The notes under the pieces: model-generated
Databases searched by the model: none
Seen by the model: only the letters and a program-made list of their open reading frames with translations
Told to the model about the DNA's origin: nothing
Shown here: piece after piece, positions 26,808-35,193 of the stretch
Layout: the number at the start of each line of letters is the position of its first letter
Position numbering within the stretch: position 1 is the stretch's first letter
Program-made: the position numbers and the translations under genes
NCBI GenBank assembly: GCA_035528415.1
Contig: DATKYQ010000084.1
Location: 56,475 to 120,474, forward strand
Origin: DATKYQ01 sp035528415
Lineage (GTDB): Bacteria > Myxococcota > B64-G9
Direction: 5' to 3'
Length of the DNA stretch: 64,000 nucleotides

Positions 26808-27941
26808 ATGAAAGTACACGTCAAGGACGTGATCGTAGTTGGCGGAGGTATCGCCGGCCTGACAGTTGCCAAGGCCGTCGCCAACCAGGGTATGCGCGTG
26901 GCCCTCGTGGAACAAGGGGATCATCTGGGCGGTCACGCTGGCGACTGGGCCTGCATGGCCACCGATGAATGCGCGCGTTGTTCCGCCTGCCTGGTCCAGG
27001 AAGAAATTGCCCGGGTGGCCGGACATCCTGGTATCGAGCTGATCCTGGCGGCTCGGATCGGCGGTTGCGAGGGCGAAGCCGGAGATTTTCGGATCTCGCT
27101 CGATCCACAAGCCCCAGGCGACGCGTCTCGACTGCCCAGGAAAGACTGGTTGTTGGCCGAGAAGCGCGAACTAGGCGCTCGGGCCCTGGTGCTGGCCACG
27201 GGTTTCGAGCCCTACGATCCTACCGAGAACCTGATGCTCGGATACGGGCGGCTAGATGGAGTCTTCACCACGCGCGACCTGGACGAGATCCTGCGCCGGG
27301 ATGATCTGTCGCGCTTTTCCGCGGCTGAAGGACAACCGCTGCGGATCGCCTTCATCCAGTGCGTGGGCTCGCGCGATCGCCAGGCGGGCCGCGAGTACTG
27401 CTCGCAGTTTTGCTGCCGCACGACCATTCGCCTGGCGCGGCGCTTGTTGTACCTGATTCCCGATCTGGAAATAACGGTTTTCTACATAGACCTGCAGGTG
27501 ATGAGTAAGGAATTCGGCGCCTTCTACCGCGGCGCGCGTGAAAAGGTGAAATTCATCCAGGGCGTGCCGGCGGAAATCTCCGTGGGCAGTGAGCATGCCC
27601 TCAGGGTCTATGGAATTCCGCCCGGATCGGACAGAACCACCGCGCTCGAGTTTGACCGCCTGGTCCTGGCCATCGGTCTGGCGCCGACCGAATCGCATCT
27701 CCCGCTGGCCGACGCCCTGGGCCTCGAACTGGATGATTTCGGTTATTTTCCAGCCAATTCCGGTCGGCTTCTCGAAACGTCACGGCCCGGCATATTCCTG
27801 GCCGGGGCCTGCGCCGGGCCCAGCGATATCCAAGGTTCCCGCCGGCAAGCGCTGGCCGTCGCCGGACTGTTGTCCCGGCGCATCGGCGGCGCCGTGGACC
27901 GATCACGGGCCTTGAAGCATGCTGCCGCGGTGGCTGGTTGA
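26808..27941 (+). CDS. HdrA/QmoA-like FAD-binding oxidoreductase subunit
   Basis: Residues 7-35 contain an intact dinucleotide-binding motif (VVGGGIAGLTVAKAVANQG) ending in an acidic residue, followed by GDHLGGHAGDW. Four cysteines (WAC and DECARCSACL, residues ~47-63) resemble the cluster-binding insert of HdrA. Further conserved parts are IQCVGSRD with CSQFCC (residues ~183-205) and the closing GIFLAGACAGPSDIQGSRRQ. At 377 residues it is short like QmoA and lacks the ferredoxin domains of full HdrA. It has a strong GGAAGGAGG site and is followed 16 bases later by a QmoB-like gene. It probably forms the flavin centre of an Hdr-type electron-transfer or bifurcating complex. Confidence 0.82.
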   Translation: MKVHVKDVIVVGGGIAGLTVAKAVANQGMRVALVEQGDHLGGHAGDWACMATDECARCSACLVQEEIARVAGHPGIELILAARIGGCEGEAGDFRISLDPQAPGDASRLPRKDWLLAEKRELGARALVLATGFEPYDPTENLMLGYGRLDGVFTTRDLDEILRRDDLSRFSAAEGQPLRIAFIQCVGSRDRQAGREYCSQFCCRTTIRLARRLLYLIPDLEITVFYIDLQVMSKEFGAFYRGAREKVKFIQGVPAEISVGSEHALRVYGIPPGSDRTTALEFDRLVLAIGLAPTESHLPLADALGLELDDFGYFPANSGRLLETSRPGIFLAGACAGPSDIQGSRRQALAVAGLLSRRIGGAVDRSRALKHAAAVAG

Positions 27942-27957
27942 AAAACGGAGATAGACC

Positions 27958-29958
27958 ATGGACACCAAAGAGCGAATCGGCGTATTCATCGAAACCGGCG
28001 ACCCGCAGGTCGCCGAGGCGCTTATGCAGAAAGATCTCGACCATGTTTTCCCGAAGGACGGCGATGTGGTCGTTTTTCGCGGGGAGAGTTGGACGGACAG
28101 CGATGCTTCCGCCCGCATCAGGCGTCTTTGCGACACAGAGCAAATCGGACAGGCTGTCGTGTGCGGGCCCTCCGCCGGCAGCGGGTTGATCCCGGAGTGG
28201 ATCGACGGCGAGGGCGCGCGCGCGGCCATACCGTTGAGCGCGGCCGCCGTCCGCGAACAGTGCGCCTGGGCAGAAAAAGATCCCGCGACTCGCGCGGCCA
28301 AGGCGCAGCGCATCGTGGAAATGGCGGTCGCCAGGGCACGCGGCGCCGAGCCGTTGGAATTTTCCACAGTCGAGTCCGACCGGACCGTGGCGGTGATCGG
28401 CGGCAATCACGCCGCCTTCCAGATGGCGGCCGTTCTGCTGGATGCCGGATTCCCTGTGACCCTGTTGCAGACCGAGGCCCCGGCTGGGTGTTTCTATCCT
28501 CTTCCAGAAGAACTGGTGCAGGGAGTCAAGTCGCACCCCAACCTGCGCCACGTCGAGAGCGTCGAGATCGACAGCCTGCAGGGGCTGGTCGGAGACTTTC
28601 GCATCGGCGTGCGCCGGGCGGGAGAGCATACGGCCCACACGGCCGGGGCGATGATCGTCGCGGTGGACGCCCAGACGAGACCGTTGGAGCTTGGCGCCGA
28701 GCTAGGCAAGAGCGATTTGGTGATCAGCCTGCGCGAATACGGCCAGGCGGTTTCCAAAGGCAAGCTGGACGGAAAATCGGCCTGCATCTGGCTCGATCGC
28801 GATGGCCTGGACAGACGTTGCGCCGGCCAGGCCGCACTCTCTTTCGCGCTCGAGCATGCCCGCCGGGGAGGGCGCCCCGTGTTGTTGTACCAGCAGATAC
28901 CTGTATACGGGTTGCTAGGACAGGTGCTCTACGACGAGGCCCGCGCCGCGGGAGTTACAGTCATCCGTTACGACGATCAGAACCCGCGGATCGAATTAGT
29001 GGCCGACTCGCTGCGTGTGACGATCACCGACACGGTTTTGGCAGACCGCGTCCTTTCGTTGCAAGCAGACCTGCTCGTGGCGCCGGCGCCGGTCACGCCA
29101 TCCGCCACCCATGCCTGGTTGGCCTCGCTCTTGCGCCAGCCGCTGGATCTCGACGGCTTCTTGCAGCCGGGCAACGTGCGCCACCGGCCGGTGAGTTCGG
29201 CACGCCGAGGGGTGTATTTCGTTGGCGGTTGTCACGATGAATGCGATCCGGCACAGGCCGCGCTCGAGGCGCAAGCCGTACTGGCCGAGTTGCAGGCTGC
29301 GCTTCCCGCCGGAGGGATAAGCGTGCGCAGCCAGAAGATAGTCATTGACGCCGACAAGTGCGCCGCCTGCCTGACCTGTTACCGGGAATGTCCGCATGGC
29401 GCAATTCGACCCAACCAGGCCCAGCATCGCATGGATTTTCTCGACGCGGCCTGCTGGCAGTGCGGCATCTGTACGGCGGTCTGCCCCGGCAGCGCGCTGG
29501 AATACAGCGGCTTGCGCCGGACACAGATGAACGCCACGCTCGAGGTGGCCGCCCGGGAGATCGTGGGGCATGCGCCGATCATCGCCTTCGCCTGCCGGCA
29601 GTCCGCGGTTCCGGCCGCCGATGCCGCCGGGACTGAAGGGCTCGGCTTGCCGACCGAGGTGTTATTTGTCGACGTGCCCTGCGCCGGGATGGTCAGCGAC
29701 CAGATGATCTTGGACGCCCTCGAGCAGGGTGCCAGGGGAGTGATCGTAATCGGTTGCCATCATGACAACTGCCGCTCGCTGTGGGGATCCGATTTGGCTC
29801 GCAAGCGCTTGGAGCGCGTTGCGGCCGCGCTGGAGACGATCGGCGCCGGCAGCGAGCGCATTCGCTTCCACAGCCTGGCGGCAAACGAACCCCGGCGCCT
29901 GGTGAACATTCTGAGACAAGCGGCCCAAGAGATGCCCGCCGGCCGAATTGGGGATTGA
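27958..29958 (+). CDS. QmoB-like HdrA/MvhD fusion subunit
   Basis: The 666-residue protein has an N-terminal region related to HdrA, a Rossmann motif that is partly degenerate (VAVIGGNHAAFQMAAVLLDAG, about residue 142, where the third Gly of GxGxxG is replaced), two ferredoxin motifs (CAACLTCYRECP and CWQCGICTAVCP, residues ~465-510) and a C-terminal MvhD-like domain with GCHHDNCRS. This order is that of QmoB. The first ~100 residues have no clear match for me. Since the flavin motif is altered, this subunit may depend on the QmoA-like partner for flavin. It is the second gene of the Hdr module and likely hands electrons to the CCG protein that follows. Confidence 0.8.
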   Translation: MDTKERIGVFIETGDPQVAEALMQKDLDHVFPKDGDVVVFRGESWTDSDASARIRRLCDTEQIGQAVVCGPSAGSGLIPEWIDGEGARAAIPLSAAAVREQCAWAEKDPATRAAKAQRIVEMAVARARGAEPLEFSTVESDRTVAVIGGNHAAFQMAAVLLDAGFPVTLLQTEAPAGCFYPLPEELVQGVKSHPNLRHVESVEIDSLQGLVGDFRIGVRRAGEHTAHTAGAMIVAVDAQTRPLELGAELGKSDLVISLREYGQAVSKGKLDGKSACIWLDRDGLDRRCAGQAALSFALEHARRGGRPVLLYQQIPVYGLLGQVLYDEARAAGVTVIRYDDQNPRIELVADSLRVTITDTVLADRVLSLQADLLVAPAPVTPSATHAWLASLLRQPLDLDGFLQPGNVRHRPVSSARRGVYFVGGCHDECDPAQAALEAQAVLAELQAALPAGGISVRSQKIVIDADKCAACLTCYRECPHGAIRPNQAQHRMDFLDAACWQCGICTAVCPGSALEYSGLRRTQMNATLEVAAREIVGHAPIIAFACRQSAVPAADAAGTEGLGLPTEVLFVDVPCAGMVSDQMILDALEQGARGVIVIGCHHDNCRSLWGSDLARKRLERVAAALETIGAGSERIRFHSLAANEPRRLVNILRQAAQEMPAGRIGD

Positions 29959-29977
29959 GGGAAGGAGAACGACCGAA

Positions 29978-31216
29978 ATGTCCGCAGAAAACCAAGCTGT
30001 CCAGTTGGATGAAGTTGGAGCCACCCCGCTCAGGGATGCGCTCATGAATGAAAGCAACTGGCAGGCTAACCTGAACTACTGCCAAAACTGCGGCAAGTGC
30101 CTAAGCGTTTGCCCGCTGCACGGTTACTCCGAGTGGGATCCGCGCCGGGCGGTGCGCATGGTGCTTCTGGGCATGGAGCAGGAGGTGATCGACTCCGACT
30201 TCATTTTCCAGTGCACGGCCTGCGATCGCTGCACGCTGGTATGTCCCATGGGTGTCAAGATCGGCAGCCTGGTGACCCGGGCCCGCTCCATGCGGAAGCG
30301 CGAAGATGTGCCCGGGGGCAGCCAGAAGACCGCCGATCTCCACAGGACCATCGGCAACAACATGCAGATACCCACCGATGAATGGATCGAGACGATCAAC
30401 TGGATGAAGGAAGAGGTGCAGGACGACATTCCCGACCTCGATTTTCCGATCGACAAGCAGGGAGCGGACTTCTTCATCACAATCAACTCCAAGCTGCCGC
30501 AGTACTATCCCATGGAGTTGCAGTGCATCTACAAGATCTTCCACGCGGCAGGGGTCAGCTGGACCATGCCGTCTATTTGGTGGGAAGGAACCAACTACGC
30601 GATGTTCGCAGGCGACCTCGACACCTGGGAGTACACGCTGCGGCAACAGGTAAAGCGCGTGGAGGAGTTGGGTTGCAAGTACATGGCCTACACCGAGTGC
30701 GGTCATGGCTACTACGCAACCATGGCAGGCTATAAAAAGTTCGGGATAAAGCCCAAGTTCGAGGTGATTCACAAGGTCAACTTGTACGCCAAATGGCTCA
30801 GGGAAGGCCGCTTCAAGCTGGATCCCTCGCGCAACCCGCAGCGAGTCACGCTGCACGACCCTTGCAACGCGGGACGCAAGGCGGTGCTTGAGGGCTTTGC
30901 GGACATCATGGAAGATTCGCGCTACGTGTTGCGGCATGTATGCCCGAACTTCGTGGAGATGTGGCCCAACCGGGAGAACAACTATTGCTGCTCCGGAGGC
31001 GGGGGCGCATTGATTTCGGGGTTTGCCAAGGCGCGTTTCCACTATGGAGAAGTCAAGGTGGATCAGATCGATCGCACGGACGCTCAACTGGTTTGCACTC
31101 CCTGCGTGAATTGTTTCGATGGCATCGACGATCTCGCCAAGGAGTATAAGCGGCCTTGGAAGGCGATACACCTGTGGGCACTTTTGGCCAACGCCTTGGT
31201 ATTCGACAAGTCGTGA
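29978..31216 (+). CDS. HmcF/DsrK-like CCG-domain iron-sulfur protein (Hdr module)
   Basis: This 412-residue protein has CQNCGKCLSVCP and CTACDRCTLVCP cluster motifs (residues ~28-90) and a CCG domain: HDPCNAGR, NYCCSGGGG and CTPCVNCFDG. It also shares the (T/G)ECGH motif of its two paralogs in the window. CCG proteins of this type (HdrD, DsrK) reduce or oxidise protein or cofactor disulfides. The DsrC-like gene follows 54 bases downstream, pointing to DsrC as its partner. The ATG at 29978 has GAAGGAG upstream. It is soluble, without a membrane partner adjacent. Confidence 0.85.
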   Translation: MSAENQAVQLDEVGATPLRDALMNESNWQANLNYCQNCGKCLSVCPLHGYSEWDPRRAVRMVLLGMEQEVIDSDFIFQCTACDRCTLVCPMGVKIGSLVTRARSMRKREDVPGGSQKTADLHRTIGNNMQIPTDEWIETINWMKEEVQDDIPDLDFPIDKQGADFFITINSKLPQYYPMELQCIYKIFHAAGVSWTMPSIWWEGTNYAMFAGDLDTWEYTLRQQVKRVEELGCKYMAYTECGHGYYATMAGYKKFGIKPKFEVIHKVNLYAKWLREGRFKLDPSRNPQRVTLHDPCNAGRKAVLEGFADIMEDSRYVLRHVCPNFVEMWPNRENNYCCSGGGGALISGFAKARFHYGEVKVDQIDRTDAQLVCTPCVNCFDGIDDLAKEYKRPWKAIHLWALLANALVFDKS

Positions 31217-31270
31217 AAATAGGGGACTTGGGCCAGGATTGGCGCAAACGCAGGAGCAGGAGGAGATGAC

Positions 31271-31585
31271 ATGCCTGTAATCGAATTGAGAGATGGAAGC
31301 ATCGAACTGGACGAAGACGGCTACCTCAAGGGTTTTGACCAGTGGACGGAAGAAGTGGCCCGGGCGCTGGCCGAGCGCGACGGGATCGATCTCGGCGAGG
31401 AACACATGAAGGTGATCTTCATCATCCGCGATTTCTACAGCAAGAACCAGATCTCCCCCATGCTGACGCTCGTGTCTAAAGAGAGTGGCAACTCGTACAA
31501 GGAGTTGCACAAGCTGTTCGGCAAGCAGCCCGGTAAGCGCGCCGGCAAGATTGCCGGGTTGCCCAAGTCCACCGGATGCGCCTGA
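31271..31585 (+). CDS. dsrC: DsrC/TusE-family sulfur-carrier protein with a single C-terminal Cys
   Basis: The 104-residue protein has the DsrC fold and C-terminal arm (IAGLPKSTGCA). The penultimate Cys103 is present. The second cysteine found in true DsrC, ten residues earlier in a CKIAGLPK context, is replaced by Gly (RAGKIAG). With one Cys it resembles TusE and other DsrC-like proteins, which cannot form the intramolecular disulfide used in the DsrC trisulfide cycle. The gene lies between a CCG protein and metV. Canonical TusE belongs to tRNA thiolation with TusBCD, which is not encoded nearby. A role as thiol partner of the Hdr-like complex is inferred. Confidence 0.85.
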   Translation: MPVIELRDGSIELDEDGYLKGFDQWTEEVARALAERDGIDLGEEHMKVIFIIRDFYSKNQISPMLTLVSKESGNSYKELHKLFGKQPGKRAGKIAGLPKSTGCA

Positions 31586-31612
31586 GATCGTGTCACAGAA
31601 AGGATAGCTGCC

Positions 31613-32293
31613 ATGATTGTCGGTGACCTGAAACCGATCGAGGAGATCGAGACCGCCATAGATGGTCGCGAGCGCGTGTTGGTGCTGGGTTGTCGCGGCT
31701 GTGTGACCGTCTGCAACAGCGGCGGAGAAAAAGAAGTCGCGGTGCTGGCCTCTGAATTGCGCATCGCGGGCCGAGTGAACAAGAAAAAGAGAGAAATCGA
31801 CGAGGCCAACATTGAGCGGCAGTGCGACTTCGAGTACATCGAGCCGATCCGCGATCAAATCCGCAAGGCCCAGGTCGTTGTGTCGCTGGCCTGTGGAGCG
31901 GGAGTGCAGCATGTGGCCGAGGTCGCGGCCGAACTGGATCCGCCCGTGCAAGTGGTACCGGGTCTCAATACGACTTTCCTGGGCGCCGCCATCGAGGAGG
32001 GCGTTTGGGCGGAGCGCTGCCAGGGTTGCGGCAACTGCGTACTGGAGATCACGGGTGGAATCTGTCCCATTGCGCGCTGCTCCAAGAGTCTCTTGAACGG
32101 GCCGTGCGGGGGCTCTTCCGATGGCAAGTGCGAGATAAACCCGGATGTGGATTGCGCCTGGCAGCTGATCTACGACCGCCTGTCCAGGCTGGGCAAGCTA
32201 GAAAACATCGAGCGCGTGATTCCGGCGCGCGACTGGTCGACGAGCCGCGACGGGGGTCCACGCAAGCGCGTCAGGGAGGACCTGAGAAGATGA
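31613..32293 (+). CDS. metV: MetV-like zinc/iron-sulfur partner of methylene-THF reductase
   Basis: The 226-residue protein matches the MTHFR C-terminal (MetV) family: VLGCRGCVTVCNSGGEKE near residue 25, CGAGVQ, then a cysteine-rich C-terminus (CQGCGNCVLEITGGICPIA, RCSKSLLNGPCGG and GKCEINPDVDCAW). In acetogens MetV binds clusters and connects MetF to electron-transferring partners. It overlaps the metF-like gene by four bases. Its presence after HdrA/QmoB/CCG genes indicates that methylene-tetrahydrofolate reduction or methyl-THF oxidation exchanges electrons with this Hdr-type module. Confidence 0.88.
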   Translation: MIVGDLKPIEEIETAIDGRERVLVLGCRGCVTVCNSGGEKEVAVLASELRIAGRVNKKKREIDEANIERQCDFEYIEPIRDQIRKAQVVVSLACGAGVQHVAEVAAELDPPVQVVPGLNTTFLGAAIEEGVWAERCQGCGNCVLEITGGICPIARCSKSLLNGPCGGSSDGKCEINPDVDCAWQLIYDRLSRLGKLENIERVIPARDWSTSRDGGPRKRVREDLRR

Positions 32294-33225
32294 AAAGCGG
32301 AAGCAGGCTTGAGTGTTTACTTGAGGCCGGTGAGTTCGTCGTCACGGGCGAGTGTGGTCCCCCAAAGGGCGCCGACGCCGACAAGGTCCGCAAGAAGGCT
32401 GAATTCCTCGATGGATTCGTCGACGCGGTGAATATTACGGACAACCAGACCGCCATCGTGCGCATGTCGAGCATCGGAGCCAGCGCCATCGTGGCCCAGC
32501 AGGGGCTCGAACCGGTGATGCAGATGGTGTGTCGCGACCGCAACCGGATTTCCATGCAGAGCGACATTTTCGGCGCATACGCACTGGGCATCCGCAACAT
32601 GCTGTGTTTGTCCGGCGATCACCAGATCTTCGGTAACCATCCCGGGGCCAAGAACGTCTTTGACATCGATTCGATCCAGCTTATTGACATGGTGCGCCGT
32701 ATGCGCGATGACGGCAAGGTGCAGTGCGGAGACGATATCGACGGCGCGCCGAAGATGTTCATCGGGGCCGCGGCAAATCCTTTCGGTGATCCTTTTGATT
32801 TCAGAGTCGTGCGCCTGGCAAAGAAGGTCGCCGCCGGAGCCGACTTCATCCAGACGCAGTGCATCTACAACATGGACAAGTTCAAGACCTGGATGAGCCA
32901 GGTAGTCGATCGGGGGCTCGATAAAAAGGTGCACATTCTGGCAGGAGTCACGCCGCTGAAATCTCTTGGCATGGCGCGCTACATGGCAAAGAATGTCTCG
33001 GGCGTCGAAGTGCCGGACGCGTTGATAAAAAGGGTCAAGGGAGTTCCCAAGGACAAGCGCGCCGGTGAAGGCATCAAGATTTGCATAGAGCAGATCCAGC
33101 AGTTGAGGGAAACGCCCGGGGTGCACGGTATTCACCTGATGGCCATCGAGTGGGAGCACCGGGTTGCCGAGATCGTAAAGGGTGCCGGCCTTATGCCCCG
33201 GCCGAAAGTCCCGGCGCAGACATGA
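32290..33225 (+). CDS. metF: Methylenetetrahydrofolate reductase (MetF)
   Basis: The 311-residue product is a TIM-barrel MTHFR: FVVTGECGPPKGADADKVRK at the N-terminus carries the catalytic Glu, NITDNQTA and LCLSGDHQIFG form flavin/folate-binding loops, and FIQTQCIYNMDKF matches the C-terminal part. The enzyme interconverts methylene- and methyl-tetrahydrofolate in the methyl branch of the Wood-Ljungdahl pathway or in C1 metabolism. The ATG at 32290 overlaps the metV stop (ATGA); an open frame further upstream is a shadow of metV. Gene order MetV-MetF next to Hdr subunits recalls the multi-subunit MTHFR of acetogens such as Moorella. Confidence 0.9.
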   Translation: MKSGSRLECLLEAGEFVVTGECGPPKGADADKVRKKAEFLDGFVDAVNITDNQTAIVRMSSIGASAIVAQQGLEPVMQMVCRDRNRISMQSDIFGAYALGIRNMLCLSGDHQIFGNHPGAKNVFDIDSIQLIDMVRRMRDDGKVQCGDDIDGAPKMFIGAAANPFGDPFDFRVVRLAKKVAAGADFIQTQCIYNMDKFKTWMSQVVDRGLDKKVHILAGVTPLKSLGMARYMAKNVSGVEVPDALIKRVKGVPKDKRAGEGIKICIEQIQQLRETPGVHGIHLMAIEWEHRVAEIVKGAGLMPRPKVPAQT

Positions 33226-33266
33226 TTGATTAGTGGTTGCCCGGAAAAACCACGGGAGGTCGAATC

Positions 33267-33620
33267 ATGAGCAAGAAAATCCTGGTAGTGGACGACGAAT
33301 CCGATATCGTCGAATTTTTAAAAACCCTGCTTGAGGACAACGACTACGAGGTCACAACGGCCGATAACGGCCTGGCTGCCATGGAGCAGGTCAAGAAGAC
33401 CCGCCCGGACCTTATTCTCCTCGATCTGCAGATGCCCGAGGAAACCGGAACTGGCTTCTATCGCAAGCTGCGTGACAAGAAGGAACTCAAAGACATCCCG
33501 GTCATTATAGTAAGCGGTTTCTCCGGCCGCAACGTGGCTGTGAGCAGGTCGGTCCCGGTGCTCGAAAAACCGCTCGATACCGAGCGTGTTCTTTCCGAGG
33601 TCGAAAAGGCGGTCGGTTGA
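33267..33620 (+). CDS. Stand-alone receiver (Rrf1-like position)
   Basis: A 117-residue single receiver domain with VDDESD, LLDLQMPEETG and LEKPLD motifs. No effector domain. GGGAGG precedes the ATG. A short inverted repeat (GTGGTT/AACCAC, 33233-33253) lies just before the ribosome site and may be an attenuator or chance. The next gene is an Rrf2-family regulator; the same order, receiver Rrf1 then Rrf2, is known from the hmc operon of Desulfovibrio vulgaris. It is very like the receiver at 39528 (both end with a VSG...G(R)-AV...KP(LI)D pattern). Confidence 0.85.
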   Translation: MSKKILVVDDESDIVEFLKTLLEDNDYEVTTADNGLAAMEQVKKTRPDLILLDLQMPEETGTGFYRKLRDKKELKDIPVIIVSGFSGRNVAVSRSVPVLEKPLDTERVLSEVEKAVG

Positions 33621-33683
33621 CGAGCACCTCGTAGCATGTGTAACCATCCGTTATAAATGTATATTATTCCAGACTGGTTTCTC

Positions 33684-33726
33684 TTGACGCTAAACTCCTA
33701 TCAATGTTATAGGAGTAATAGGAGTT
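33684..33726 (+). promoter_or_regulatory. Promoter overlapped by Rrf2-type operator repeats
   Basis: TTGACG (33684-33689) and TATAGG (33708-33713), 18 bases apart, can form a sigma-70 promoter. Inside and after the spacer lie ACTCCTAT (33694-33701), its inverse ATAGGAGT (33709-33716) and a second ATAGGAGT (33718-33725). The palindrome ACTCCTAT-N7-ATAGGAGT plus a direct repeat overlaps the -10, as expected for a repressor site. The adjacent Rrf2-family gene is the most likely binder, giving autoregulation. Confidence 0.6.
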
Positions 33727-33757
33727 GATTGAATAAATCACGCAAGCAGGAAGATAT

Positions 33758-34207
33758 ATGAAATTACGCACACGAGCCAGGTACTCCATGCGCATGATGA
33801 TGGCCATTGCTAAGCTTTCATCGGCTGGAAAATATGCAGGCCTGGGAGAGGTCTCGCGTCACTGCAACCTCTCCAGGAAGTACCTCGAGCAACTCATACC
33901 GGCGCTTCGAAGCGCGTCACTCGTCAAGGCGATTTCAGGGCGCGGCGGCGGATACCGACTGGCCAAAAGCGCTTCAGACATCAAGGTCGGCGACATCATC
34001 CAGGCTGCCATCGGCCCTATCAGTGTGACCGAGTGCGTGAGCGATGTCGATGGTTGCCTGCACGCCGATTTCTGCAAGTGCCGGGGATTGTGGGAACTGG
34101 TCAACTTCCGCATCATCCAGGTGCTGGATGAATTCTCGCTGGCCGAAGTCATGGATGAGAATTTTCCGGCCCGGGTTAGCCGTGAGCTGCGTGCCGAACG
34201 CGAATAA
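33758..34207 (+). CDS. Rrf2-family winged-helix regulator with four cysteines
   Basis: The 149-residue protein has the Rrf2/IscR winged helix (KLRTRARYSMRMMMAIAKL, LSRKYLEQLIPALRSASLVK and SGRGGGYRLAK). The C-terminal part holds CVSDVDGCLHADFCKC, four cysteines that could bind an iron-sulfur cluster; IscR uses three Cys and a His. The gene is preceded by repeats that overlap a promoter and is followed by DsrM/DsrK-like genes after 23 bases, so it most likely regulates itself and this membrane complex in response to redox or iron-sulfur status. Confidence 0.88.
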   Translation: MKLRTRARYSMRMMMAIAKLSSAGKYAGLGEVSRHCNLSRKYLEQLIPALRSASLVKAISGRGGGYRLAKSASDIKVGDIIQAAIGPISVTECVSDVDGCLHADFCKCRGLWELVNFRIIQVLDEFSLAEVMDENFPARVSRELRAERE

Positions 34208-34230
34208 AACAAAACGGAGGTGAGTGACAC

Positions 34231-35193
34231 ATGCTAGCAATTCAGATCCTGACCTATGTGTGCGTGCTTCTTTTCCTGGGGTTCATTGTCGGGAGGGTCG
34301 TCAAGTACGCCAAAACCCCGCTTCACCTGCGCTGGGAGCTTTATCCGGTGGCCCACGAGAAGGGACGGGCCGCCTACGGCGGATCGATCTTCGAGGAACT
34401 CGAGTGGTGGACAAAACCTCGCCAAGTCGATCGCATTGGCGAGCTTGCCGAGATGCTCCGGGAAATCGTTTTTCTAAAGGGCGTCTTTCGGCATAACCGC
34501 CCTCTGTGGTACTTCTCGTACCCGTTCCACCTGGGGCTCTACCTGCTGGTCGGCTGGCTGGGGTTGCTGTTTATGGCCTCCTTGCTGTTTGTATTTGGAA
34601 TCGCGCTGGGTGGTGGCTGGTTCGGATATTTAGTGCGCTACCTGGTTGCGATCTGCGGTTACGGCGGCCTGGGTCTGACCGCGATCGGATCGCTCGGTCT
34701 TTTGGCGCGCAGATTAGGCAACCGGGACATCCGCCGCTACAGCGCGCCGGTCGAGTACATCAACCTGGTGTTCATCCTGGCCACGGTCGTAACAGCCCTG
34801 GTGGTTCACATCAGCTACGATCCCTGGTTCGGAGCGCCAGCGGCCTACATGGTATCGCTTATCAGCTTCAGTTCCTTCGATGTCGGGTCGCAGTTGCCGG
34901 CCGGAATATTGGTCGAGTTGGTGCTCGGCTCGTTGCTTCTGGCCTACATTCCGATGACCCGCATGGCGCACTTCGTGTCCAAGTATTTCCTCTACCACGA
35001 CGTGCGCTGGTCGGATGAGCCCAACCAGCGCGGCAGCAAGATCGAGTTTCAAATAAAAGGCAACTTCGCATACCGCATGAACTGGCAGGGGCCGCATATT
35101 CAAAGCGGCAAGAGTTGGGCCGAGGTCGGTACTTCCGACATGCCCAAGGCGGACGACTCCGGGGGCGAGAAGGCCAAGGAGGTTCAGGCATGA
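34231..35193 (+). CDS. DsrM-like cytochrome b membrane subunit
   Basis: The 320-residue protein starts with one membrane helix, then a soluble loop (residues ~25-90), then five helices of the NarI/DsrM gamma-subunit type with His residues (YPFHLGLYLL, LVVHISYDPWF, MTRMAHFVSKYFLYHD) that could bind two b haems. GGAGGTGAG precedes the ATG. Its 3' end overlaps the DsrK-like gene (ATGA). This pair is the core DsrMK module: quinol oxidation in the membrane coupled to a cytoplasmic CCG protein. DsrJ, DsrO and DsrP are not encoded here. Confidence 0.85.
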   Translation: MLAIQILTYVCVLLFLGFIVGRVVKYAKTPLHLRWELYPVAHEKGRAAYGGSIFEELEWWTKPRQVDRIGELAEMLREIVFLKGVFRHNRPLWYFSYPFHLGLYLLVGWLGLLFMASLLFVFGIALGGGWFGYLVRYLVAICGYGGLGLTAIGSLGLLARRLGNRDIRRYSAPVEYINLVFILATVVTALVVHISYDPWFGAPAAYMVSLISFSSFDVGSQLPAGILVELVLGSLLLAYIPMTRMAHFVSKYFLYHDVRWSDEPNQRGSKIEFQIKGNFAYRMNWQGPHIQSGKSWAEVGTSDMPKADDSGGEKAKEVQA

